Shown here piece by piece: positions 1-6,134 of a stretch of 6,347 nucleotides of DNA. The notes beneath the pieces were generated by a model that saw only the letters and a list, made by a program, of their open reading frames with translations, did not search any database and was not told where the DNA came from. The DNA is from JASJBU01 sp965372385 (GTDB lineage Bacteria > Pseudomonadota > Gammaproteobacteria > Chromatiales > Chromatiaceae): assembly GCA_965372385.1 (NCBI GenBank), contig CBDVCD010000212.1, positions 1-6,347 on the forward strand. Reading direction: 5' to 3'. Position numbers and translations under genes: made by a program. How positions within the stretch are numbered: the first letter of the stretch is position 1; each line of letters opens with the position of its first letter.

Positions 1-1618
1 TTGCCAGTTCCTGCAATTCATTGGCCAGGCGCAGGGATTCGTTACTGGAATCGGCGGTGCTTTCGGCGCCCTCTGATGTCTGTCCGGCAAGCTGTCTGAT
101 ATTGATGATACTGCCATTGATCTCTTCGCTCACCGCGCTCTGTTCCTCGGTGGCCGAGGCGATCTGCACGTTCAGTTCATTGATTTCATGGACAGCCGCG
201 ACAATGGACTCCAGCGCCTTGCCGATCTCCTCGGTCTGGGCCACGCTGGTCAGTGTCTGGCTGCGCCCCTTCTCCATTACCTTGACCGCCTCACGCGTCG
301 CCCCTTGCACCGTTTCGATCATGGCCTGGATCTCCTGGGTGGATTCCTGGGTGCGCTGCGCCAGGGTGCGGACTTCATCCGCCACGACGGCGAATCCACG
401 TCCCTGCTCCCCGGCCCTGGCCGCTTCGATGGCCGCGTTCAGGGCCAGCAGATTGGTCTGTTCCGCAATGCCCCGAATGACATCCAGGACGCTGCCGATG
501 CTGGCCGCATCGCTCTCCAGCCGATGAATCACCTGTGAGGCATTCTCCACTTCCGCCGCCAGAGAATCGATGGATTGGATGGCGGTCTTGACGATGGTCG
601 CACCCTCGCTGGAGGTCTGGTCCGCGCGTCTGGCCGCTTCAGCCGCCATGACGGCGTTCCTCGATACCTCCTGGACCGAGGCCGACATCTGATTCATGGC
701 CGTGGCGACCTGTTCGGTGTCACTTCTCTGCTGCAGGGCATTTTGCTTGGTCCCCCCGCTGACGGCTGACATCCTGTCGGCGGATTCCGTCAACTGCCTC
801 GAGGTGCTCAAGATACGCTCGAGAAATGACTGAATCTTGTCCAGCATTTTGTTGAAGTTCGTCGCCAGCTGGCCCAGTTCATCCGATGAGTTGGAGTCGA
901 CCCGGTGACTGAAATCCCCTTGCTCGATGACATCCGACATTACACCCCTTAATAGCTCGATGGGCCTGACGATGCTGCGGTTGATCAGCAGCGCGACAAT
1001 CAAGATGAGAAGTGTCATGCAGACGGAGATGCCAATGACCCATTTGCTTTGGCTCCAGAAGATAGCGGAGACATCATCGATGTAGACCCCCGAGCCGATG
1101 ACCCAGCCCCAGGGTTGAAAGCCTTTGACATAGGAGATCTTTTCCAGCGGTTTATCCGCCCCGGGTTTGGGCCAGAGGTAGGAGACAAATCCGGCATTAT
1201 CGGCTCTGACCAGGTTGACCATCTCGATAAACAGACGTTTGCCATGCGGATCCTTTACCCCGGACAGGTCTTTACCATCGAGCTGGGGCTTGAAGGGGTG
1301 CATAATCATGCGGGGTTGCAGATCGTTGATCCAGAAGTAGTCATTGGCGCCATAGCGCATCCCCTTGATAGCGTCGATGGCAGCCTGTTTTGCCGCCATC
1401 TCGCTCAATTCACCTGTTACTACCTTCTGCTTGAAATGTTCCAGGAGGCCATAGGCGGTCTCCACCACATGCTGGGTCTTTATCTTACGGTCGTCCAGGA
1501 GGACCCCGTGCAGGGATGACAGGGTGGTCAGGGCTATCAGGGTCATACCGAGAACAGCCAGTCCGATCTGCAGCCAGAGTTTGGATTGAACGGTTAGATT
1601 TCCTAGCGGGTTCTTCAT
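1..1618 (-). CDS. Methyl-accepting chemotaxis protein with sCache sensor domain (3' end cut by window edge)
   Basis: Transmembrane chemoreceptor that senses a ligand outside the inner membrane and controls the CheA/CheW kinase complex. My translation gives 539 uninterrupted residues: cytoplasmic start; TM1 about 13-35; periplasmic single-Cache (sCache_2-like) domain about 40-188, with the signature YFWIND (94-99), MHPFKPQLDGKDL (106-118) and a WGWVIGSGVYIDD segment (170-182); TM2 about 193-213; HAMP about 213-265; signalling domain from about 270 to the edge. The kinase-contacting hairpin tip is intact (EQTNLLALNAAIEAARAGEQ at 386-405, then GRGFAVVADEVR). The start is fixed: an in-frame TAG lies four codons upstream of the ATG at 1618, with only a weak ribosome site (TAGGTAAG). 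It ends in ELQELA, near the usual C-terminus, so probably only a few residues are missing. Some sCache_2 receptors bind small carboxylates such as acetate or pyruvate; a similar ligand here is inference only. It is divergent from the ATPase operon and has no evident functional tie to it. Confidence 0.96.
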   Translation of the reverse strand, partial: MKNPLGNLTVQSKLWLQIGLAVLGMTLIALTTLSSLHGVLLDDRKIKTQHVVETAYGLLEHFKQKVVTGELSEMAAKQAAIDAIKGMRYGANDYFWINDLQPRMIMHPFKPQLDGKDLSGVKDPHGKRLFIEMVNLVRADNAGFVSYLWPKPGADKPLEKISYVKGFQPWGWVIGSGVYIDDVSAIFWSQSKWVIGISVCMTLLILIVALLINRSIVRPIELLRGVMSDVIEQGDFSHRVDSNSSDELGQLATNFNKMLDKIQSFLERILSTSRQLTESADRMSAVSGGTKQNALQQRSDTEQVATAMNQMSASVQEVSRNAVMAAEAARRADQTSSEGATIVKTAIQSIDSLAAEVENASQVIHRLESDAASIGSVLDVIRGIAEQTNLLALNAAIEAARAGEQGRGFAVVADEVRTLAQRTQESTQEIQAMIETVQGATREAVKVMEKGRSQTLTSVAQTEEIGKALESIVAAVHEINELNVQIASATEEQSAVSEEINGSIINIRQLAGQTSEGAESTADSSNESLRLANELQELA

Positions 1619-1658
1619 CTTGCTTACCTACTGATGTGGTTTTTTTGTTCCCATGAAC

Positions 1659-1685
1659 ATAGCGTCTCCGCGGCGGCGTTCTTGA
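1659..1685 (-). promoter_or_regulatory. Candidate sigma-28 (FliA-type) promoter for the chemoreceptor gene
   Basis: On the minus strand, TCAAGAAC (1685-1678), an 11-nt spacer and GACGCTAT (1666-1659) resemble the flagellar sigma-28 consensus TAAAGTTT-N11-GCCGATAA. The spacing is exact, with 4 of 8 and 5 of 8 positions matching. A transcript starting just downstream would have a leader of about 30 nt before the ATG at 1618. Chemoreceptor genes are commonly transcribed by sigma-28, which makes the match more believable, but the boxes are imperfect and no experiment supports them. Confidence 0.3.
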
Positions 1686-1751
1686 GTCTACGCTGATCCA
1701 GCTCAATGGAATCCCGGCTTTCTGAAGACGGCATAGCGTCATATTGGCTAA

Positions 1752-1772
1752 ACTGAATATTGACCATTCAGT
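1752..1772. promoter_or_regulatory. Perfect inverted repeat, candidate operator upstream of the ATPase operon
   Basis: ACTGAAT (1752-1758) and ATTCAGT (1766-1772) are exact reverse complements separated by 7 nt. The 21-bp spacing, about two DNA faces, suits a dimeric regulator. The spacer contains TTGACC (1760-1765), which resembles a -35 box for the plus-strand operon. No good -10 box is found 16-18 nt downstream, so the promoter itself is unproven. The site lies 38 bp upstream of the first ATPase start codon. No regulator is encoded in the window. Confidence 0.35.
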
Positions 1773-1810
1773 AAGTAATAAGACTAACCCATACCCTGAG
1801 CACATCAGTC

Positions 1811-2134
1811 ATGGAAAAAACCCTGCAACGCCTGCTCGATGCCGAAATGAGGGCCGAGCGGATTCACCAGCAAGCAGTCGAGGCGAAGGAGCGGGTCATC
1901 CAGGATGCCCTGCGGGAGGCACGGGCTGAGGAGGAGCGTTTCGAGGCCCGCCTGCCCGAGCTGCACAGCAGCTTTCTGGAGAAGGCCGAGCAACGGGCGG
2001 AACAGACCATTGCCGAACTCAAGCGGCGCTTTGACGAACGGCACGCGCAACTGCGCAAGTTTGCCGAGTCGCGGGAAGAGGAGGCGCTGGATGCGGCCTT
2101 TGCGGTGCTGATCGATCCGGACGCTGACAACTGA
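1811..2134 (+). CDS. V/A-type ATPase peripheral-stalk subunit, G/H-like
   Basis: A 107-residue, highly charged protein, almost entirely predicted coiled coil (about residues 3-95), rich in Glu, Arg, Ala and Gln and with no membrane segment. In V/A-type ATPases a short coiled-coil protein of this kind (subunit H in archaea, G in Thermus) pairs with subunit E to form the peripheral stalks that hold the catalytic head still while the rotor turns. Such genes usually stand first in the operon, as here, and the C-terminal EEEALDAAFAVLID fits the family. Sequence signal in this family is weak, so position and composition carry most of the weight. The ribosome site before the ATG at 1811 is poor. The gene ends 13 bp before subunit C. 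The main alternative is an unrelated coiled-coil protein, unlikely in this context. Confidence 0.82.
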   Translation: MEKTLQRLLDAEMRAERIHQQAVEAKERVIQDALREARAEEERFEARLPELHSSFLEKAEQRAEQTIAELKRRFDERHAQLRKFAESREEEALDAAFAVLIDPDADN

Positions 2135-2147
2135 TGCAGAGAAGGGC

Positions 2148-3209
2148 ATGAACGTCTGTGGTTCCCAGACCTATCTCAGGACCCGGATCCGGATTCTGGC
2201 CAACCGTCTGTTGAGCGATGAGGCCATTGGCGAGCTGATGGCGCTCTCCCTGGACGAACTGGAACTCAAATTCCAGCTGCAGTCGATCCTGCAGGAGGGG
2301 GAAGAGCCGCAGCGCAACAGTCAAATCATCGAACGCAGCCTGCTGCGACTGCTGATGCTCGAATTCATCCTGCTGTTGCGACCGCTCACCAGCAAGGGCC
2401 GCAAGCTGTTGTTACACTGGTCGCGAAAGTTCGAACTCTACAATCTGAAGACCCTGATCAGAGGCAAACTCAACGGTCTGGAGATAGAAAAGATCAGGGA
2501 CGATCTCTACGATCTGCCAAAGCATATACGCCTGCCCCATGAGGCCCTGCTGCACGCGGAGAACGTCCTCGAAATGTTGCGTATGCTGGAGCGCGGCCCC
2601 TATGCCGCCATCGCCCGCCAGGCGCGCCAAGTCTATGAAGAGCAGAACGAACCCTTCTCCCTGGACGCGGCAATCGACCGCCACTACTACACCAGCATGG
2701 CACGCCACGTCGATCAATTGGAGGTGACGGATAAGCCAGGCCTGTGGCACCTGGTCAGCACCCTCATCGACCGCCAGAACATCCTCTGGCTGCTGCGTTA
2801 CCGTTTCGCCTATCACTTCGCCCCCAGCAATACCTACTATCTGCTGATCACCACCGGTGGAAGGATCGACCGCCACAGACTGATGCGGCTGTGCAACCTG
2901 GAGAGCTTCGACGCCCTGATCGAAAATCTGCCAGCCCGGTTCTCCCAACTATTGAGCAGCGCCGATAACAGCATGCAGATCCGCCAACGGCTCGATCTCT
3001 ATGTCTCGGCAGAGGCGCGCAGCCTGATCCGCAGTAGTCCCTGTGCGGTAGTGGCGGCCCTTGGCTATCTGGTAGTGCGGGAGAAGGAGTTGCGCCGCCT
3101 GTTCGCCATCATCCAGGGTAGATTGCTCGAACTGGATGACGCGGTGATCGAGGAAGCGGTGATGGGACCTTTGGCCTCGCCTGCCATGCAGGAGGCCTCG
3201 GATGTTTAG
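2148..3209 (+). CDS. atpC: V/A-type ATPase subunit C (AC39/d-like central socket)
   Basis: Soluble, mostly helical 353-residue protein of the V-ATPase AC39/subunit d family. It sits on the cytoplasmic face of the K ring and couples it to the central shaft. Family-like features are spread along the length: YLRTRIRILANRLL (9-22), the FELYNLKTLIRGK segment (95-107), LDAAIDRHYY (172-181), DRQNILWLLRYR (208-219), and the C-terminal LGYLVVREKELRRLF followed by IIQGR (305-325). The length is close to that usual for the family. The start at 2148 is supported by the N-terminal match, but the purine run AGAAGGG (2140-2146) lies only one base from the ATG, so translation may depend on coupling to the upstream gene 13 bp away. 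The 3' end overlaps the subunit I gene by 8 bp. Many operons place subunit C after K and E; here it precedes I. Confidence 0.93.
   Translation: MNVCGSQTYLRTRIRILANRLLSDEAIGELMALSLDELELKFQLQSILQEGEEPQRNSQIIERSLLRLLMLEFILLLRPLTSKGRKLLLHWSRKFELYNLKTLIRGKLNGLEIEKIRDDLYDLPKHIRLPHEALLHAENVLEMLRMLERGPYAAIARQARQVYEEQNEPFSLDAAIDRHYYTSMARHVDQLEVTDKPGLWHLVSTLIDRQNILWLLRYRFAYHFAPSNTYYLLITTGGRIDRHRLMRLCNLESFDALIENLPARFSQLLSSADNSMQIRQRLDLYVSAEARSLIRSSPCAVVAALGYLVVREKELRRLFAIIQGRLLELDDAVIEEAVMGPLASPAMQEASDV
3190..3195 (+). promoter_or_regulatory. Strong Shine-Dalgarno site for the subunit I gene
   Basis: A perfect AGGAGG lies 6 nt before the ATG at 3202, inside the end of the subunit C gene. It fixes the start at 3202 rather than at the in-frame ATG six codons later (codon 7). 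Confidence 0.85.
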
Positions 3210-5079
3210 CCCCCTGCCCATGAAGCATGTGACGATTCAGGCGCTGGCATTGGATCTACCCGCCGCTTCACTGATCCTTGCCGAACTGGGGGTATTCAAC
3301 CCCGACACCCGAGAGACTGCGGCTGAGGCCCTGCCGGAGACCCCCGGCAAACGCTACCGGGAGCTCCACCAGCAGGCCCAGGGCAGACTGGAGAAGATCG
3401 CCGCCTATGTCGACCACACCCCGGCCAGCGCCAGAGCGGATCTCCACCCCATTGATGAAGCTGAACTGGAAGCGGCCGATCGCTGGCTGGGGGAGGCCTG
3501 GCGGGTCTGCTCGCAATATGAAGAGGACAAGCGCAGCCTGCTGGACAGCCACCGGGAGATCGATCAGTTGGAGAGCACCCTGAAGAACTTCAGCAAGCTG
3601 GAGGTCGATCTGGGTCTGCTGCGGAGCCAGAAGCGTTTCCTCGACATCCATATCGGCAGTGTGCCCCATGAGCACGTGAGACAGTTGCGGGATGCGGTGA
3701 GTCTGGACGGTTATCTGCTGTTCGTCTACATGGAGAACCACCGCAACTCCAATGTGGTGATTATCGGCCCGGGGGGGCGGAGAACCCAGCGACTGAGGTC
3801 CGTGCTCGACACCGCCGGTTATCGCGCCTTTGAGCTGCCCCCGGAACTGCATGCTAAGCCACAACAGGCAGCGCATAGCCTGGCGCAACGCCGGGCAGCG
3901 CTTCAGGAACAGGATCTGCAGCTGACCAGACGCTTTGATGAGTGGCGCAGCACCGCCAGGTCAGAGCTGGAGAGGTCGGCCCAGACCCTGCTGCTGGCAG
4001 CCCCCTATGTGGCGCTGGGCGAGGCAGCCCACAACCGGGGAAATCTGGCTCAGCTGCTAGGCTGGGTGCCGGCCGCTGACATCCACCGGCTGGAGGAGAC
4101 CCTGCGGCGCAAGCTGCCCCATCCATGCGTCCTGCAGGCCCGGGACCCAACTCCTGAGGAGCGCCAACTGGTGCCATCGGTACTGCGCCACAACCGCTGG
4201 CTGAAGCCCTTCTCCATCCTGGTCACCCAGTATGGTGTGCCCCGCTACGGCGAAGTCAATCCCACCAGCCTGTTCGCCCTCACCTACGTCAGCATGTTCG
4301 GCATGATGTTCGGCGATGTGGGGCACGGTGCGGTGATCCTGACCGCCGCCCTGCTGGCCCGGCGCAGGCTGGGGCCGTTCAGCTTCTTCGCCATTACCGC
4401 GGGCCTCTCCTCGATCCTGTTCGGCTTCCTCTACGGCAGCATCTTCGGTTACGAGCACATCCTGCATGCGCTCTGGATTGCGCCCCTGTCAGACCCTCTC
4501 TACATGATGCGTATGGCCTTGATCTGGGGAGTGGGTTTTATCACCCTGATCAGCCTGGTGAATATCCTCAACCATCTCGTCATGGCGGATTGGCTGGGCG
4601 CCCTGTTCGCCAACAACGGGCTGCTCAGCCTGCTGTTCTACGCCGGCCTGCTCGGGCTCGGCTTCAGCTTCTACCAGCAGAGTGACTCCGGTCCCTGGTG
4701 GCCCCTGCTGACCGGCATCTCACTCATCAGTCTGTTCAGCTACCAGTTGATGAAGCAGCAGGCTCCCCCTGGGGAACGTCTACTGGTGGCATTGATCGAG
4801 ACCTATGAGACCATTATCGGGTATATTTCCAATACCCTCTCCTTCCTGCGCGTGGCGGCCTTCAGCCTCAACCACGTGGCGCTGGCCATTGCGGTCTTCA
4901 CCCTGGCCAACAGCATGGGAGAGGTGGGGCACTGGCTGATGGTAGTGTTCGGTAATCTGTTCATCCTGGTGCTGGAGGGGGCTATAGTCACCATTCAGGT
5001 ATTGCGACTCGAATATTATGAAGGCTTCACCCGCTTCTATGCCGGCGACGGCAGGGCATTCAAGCCATTGAAGCTATGA
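3202..5079 (+). CDS. atpI: V/A-type ATPase subunit I (membrane stator, a-subunit)
   Basis: A 625-residue member of the V-ATPase 116-kDa/subunit I family, which supplies the ion half-channels facing the K ring and anchors the peripheral stalks. Residues 1 to about 345 form the cytoplasmic arm, with helical coiled-coil stretches (about 85-150 and 225-260). The membrane half follows, with about seven or eight hydrophobic segments (near 356-386, 393-417, 438-460, 473-491, 499-515, 545-572, 576-600). Hallmarks present are MFGMMFGDVGHG (365-376), LFGFLYGSIFGYE (406-418), the essential-arginine motif SFLRVAAFSLNH with Arg550, and IQVLRLEYYEGF with Gln599 and Arg602, spaced like the Gln/Arg pair known in other family members. 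Length is normal and no frame disruption is seen. The start overlaps subunit C by 8 bp. The next ATPase gene is displaced 259 bp downstream by a repeat element. Confidence 0.97.
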   Translation: MFSPLPMKHVTIQALALDLPAASLILAELGVFNPDTRETAAEALPETPGKRYRELHQQAQGRLEKIAAYVDHTPASARADLHPIDEAELEAADRWLGEAWRVCSQYEEDKRSLLDSHREIDQLESTLKNFSKLEVDLGLLRSQKRFLDIHIGSVPHEHVRQLRDAVSLDGYLLFVYMENHRNSNVVIIGPGGRRTQRLRSVLDTAGYRAFELPPELHAKPQQAAHSLAQRRAALQEQDLQLTRRFDEWRSTARSELERSAQTLLLAAPYVALGEAAHNRGNLAQLLGWVPAADIHRLEETLRRKLPHPCVLQARDPTPEERQLVPSVLRHNRWLKPFSILVTQYGVPRYGEVNPTSLFALTYVSMFGMMFGDVGHGAVILTAALLARRRLGPFSFFAITAGLSSILFGFLYGSIFGYEHILHALWIAPLSDPLYMMRMALIWGVGFITLISLVNILNHLVMADWLGALFANNGLLSLLFYAGLLGLGFSFYQQSDSGPWWPLLTGISLISLFSYQLMKQQAPPGERLLVALIETYETIIGYISNTLSFLRVAAFSLNHVALAIAVFTLANSMGEVGHWLMVVFGNLFILVLEGAIVTIQVLRLEYYEGFTRFYAGDGRAFKPLKL

Positions 5080-5112
5080 ATACTGAAAATGAATTAGTTC
5101 TACTTTGTAAGA

Positions 5113-5263
5113 TTAGCCACGGAGGCACAGAGCACACAGAGAATACTTTTGTCATCTCTGTTTTGGGACAAGTCAAACGCCGGGAGAACCCATTATCACA
5201 GGATAATCCCCGCATTTTACAGCAGTTGCGATTGCTCTGTGTCCTCTGTGTCTCTGTGGCAAA
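5113..5263. repeat. Palindromic dispersed repeat (MITE-like, 'CACAGAG' family) between subunits I and K
   Basis: Two 26-nt arms face each other: 5116-5141 (begins GCCACGGAGGCACAGAG) and 5235-5260 (ends TCTCTGTGGC). They are reverse complements at 23 of 26 positions and enclose a core of 93 nt. Within each arm a CACAGAG-like unit recurs. Further out, TAAGA (5108-5112) and TCTTA (5267-5271) also match in inverse, so the element may span about 5108-5271. From memory, arms like this occur as dispersed repeats in many environmental bacteria and give rise to spurious short proteins on both strands, of the kind ATETQRTQ and SVPPW. No transposase is present. The core holds a small hairpin (ATTATC 5192-5197, GATAAT 5202-5207). 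In RNA the arms could pair into a long stem between the I and K coding regions. The flanks, 5080-5107 and 5272-5323, hold no gene that I can support. Confidence 0.8.
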
Positions 5264-5323
5264 ATTTCTTATCAATCAATCTGACAAAATAGGATTAAAG
5301 CGTCGCATAACCCAAGCAACCGC

Positions 5324-5332
5324 AGAGAGGGG
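5324..5332 (+). promoter_or_regulatory. Ribosome binding site for the subunit K gene
   Basis: AGAGAGGGG lies 6 nt before the ATG at 5339. This purine-rich site lets K be translated independently of subunit I, which ends 259 bp upstream, and it supports the chosen start. Confidence 0.6.
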
Positions 5333-5338
5333 CAAAAT

Positions 5339-5776
5339 ATGTACTGGCTGATTGGAGCGATGACCCTGGTCATCATCGGCATCATCGTCATCGGTGTGAT
5401 CCTGGAGCTGCAGCCAGACAGAGACCTGCGAGGCTGGTTCAGACCCACCCTCGGCGGCAACCTGCTGTTCTTCATCGCCGCCCAGGGGAGCTTGTGGTTT
5501 CTAGGCATCGAGGAGGTGATGGCGAACCCCGCCATCGCCGAGGCCGGCAAAGACATCTCCATCGGCACCGCCCTGGCGATGATCGGCGTCGCTATCCCCA
5601 CCGCCATGAGCACCCTCGCCGCGGCTTACGCAGTGGCCTCCATCGGTGCTGCCTCCCTGGCGGTACTGGCGGAACGGCCCGAGGTGTTCGGCCGCACCCT
5701 GATCTACCTGGGACTGGCGGAAGGTATTGCCATCTACGGCCTGGTGATCAGCATCCTGCTGCTGGACAAGCTCTGA
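5339..5776 (+). CDS. atpK: V/A-type ATPase subunit K (rotor ring proteolipid, c-subunit)
   Basis: Hydrophobic 145-residue protein forming the rotating membrane ring that carries ions past subunit I. The C-terminal half is the recognisable c-type hairpin: a long Ala/Gly-rich helix (about 74-106), the polar loop AERPEVFGR (111-119), and an outer helix (about 117-142) with LAEGIAIYGL, where Glu128 is the expected ion-binding carboxylate (compare LPETQGIYGL in relatives). The first 70 residues add two more hydrophobic segments (about 3-23 and 40-57) joined by a charged loop. They show no carboxylate motif and little likeness to a c hairpin, so the protein has four segments but one obvious ion site. 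The residue after the Glu is Gly rather than the Thr or Ser often seen in sodium-binding relatives, which leans weakly towards protons. It has its own ribosome site and is followed after 7 bp by subunit F. Confidence 0.92.
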   Translation: MYWLIGAMTLVIIGIIVIGVILELQPDRDLRGWFRPTLGGNLLFFIAAQGSLWFLGIEEVMANPAIAEAGKDISIGTALAMIGVAIPTAMSTLAAAYAVASIGAASLAVLAERPEVFGRTLIYLGLAEGIAIYGLVISILLLDKL

Positions 5777-5783
5777 AACGGCC

Positions 5784-6134
5784 ATGAGCCCCAACAACCC
5801 AGCAATGCAGACCCGGCTGATCTTCATCGGCGGTCAGGCCCTGACCGATGGGTTCCTCCTGATCGGCTTCGAGACCCTGACCGATCCGGATGTGGCGCAG
5901 ATTGACCAGCTGATCAGCGGTCTGCTGGAACAGCGGCAAAACGCCTTTCTGGTGATCGAGCAGTCGGTCAACGAGCTGGAGTCAAAGATGCTGCAGCTGG
6001 TGCGCAGTGAGGGCGGCCGTATTGTGCTCTCGGAGGTGCCCTCGCTGAAGGATCCATCCTGCTTCCACTGTGAGCTGGACCAGCAGATCGAAAAGCTGAT
6101 GGGCGGGGCTCAACTGGCGGAGCGAGTCGGATGA
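5784..6134 (+). CDS. atpF: V/A-type ATPase subunit F (central shaft)
   Basis: Small soluble 116-residue protein resembling V-ATPase subunit F, which binds subunit D in the central rotor shaft. The fold pattern is visible: first strand and loop RLIFIGGQALTDGFLLIGFE (11-30), a helix about 37-51, the strand AFLVIEQ (54-60), a helix about 62-75, the strand GRIVLSEVPS (78-87) and an amphipathic C-terminal helix (about 97-113). Length is near the usual 100-115. The start is uncertain: ATG 5784 has a poor ribosome site, and the in-frame ATG at 5805 (codon 8) would begin right at the conserved first strand. The gene lies 7 bp after subunit K, and its stop overlaps the next start as ATGA. Overall identity is low enough that assignment rests on pattern plus context. 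Confidence 0.85.
   Translation: MSPNNPAMQTRLIFIGGQALTDGFLLIGFETLTDPDVAQIDQLISGLLEQRQNAFLVIEQSVNELESKMLQLVRSEGGRIVLSEVPSLKDPSCFHCELDQQIEKLMGGAQLAERVG

Noticed and set aside
21..769. Several plus-strand open frames across the left part
   Set aside because: They are antisense to the chemoreceptor gene, whose HAMP and signalling domains are unmistakable, and their proteins show no family features.
1638..1646. T-run (GGTTTTTTT) resembling a terminator tail on the plus strand
   Set aside because: No GC-rich stem precedes it, and no plus-strand gene ends there.
1485..1805. Minus-strand open frame of 106 codons covering the intergenic gap
   Set aside because: It runs in a shifted frame relative to the chemoreceptor N-terminus. 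The true start at 1618 has an in-frame stop just upstream, and this frame shows only low-complexity Arg/Pro sequence.
2412..2948. Minus-strand open frame of 178 codons inside subunit C
   Set aside because: It is the antisense shadow of a gene with clear family motifs, expected in GC-rich coding DNA.
5060..5275. Minus-strand open frame of 71 codons (MIRNFATETQRTQ...)
   Set aside because: It is the reverse reading of the same repeat. Its arms give the typical spurious peptides of this repeat family, and it has no supporting ribosome site or context.
5281..5311. Possible internal sigma-70 promoter before subunit K (CTGACA, then CATAAC)
   Set aside because: The -35-like box is good, but the spacer is 19 nt and the -10 match is only 4 of 6, so it is not distinguishable from chance in this AT-rich stretch.
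5076..5351. Plus-strand open frame of 91 codons whose ATG overlaps the subunit I stop as ATGA
   Set aside because: The coupling-like start is attractive, but most of the frame is the inverted-repeat element, its end overlaps the well-supported subunit K start, and the protein resembles nothing but repeat-derived translations.
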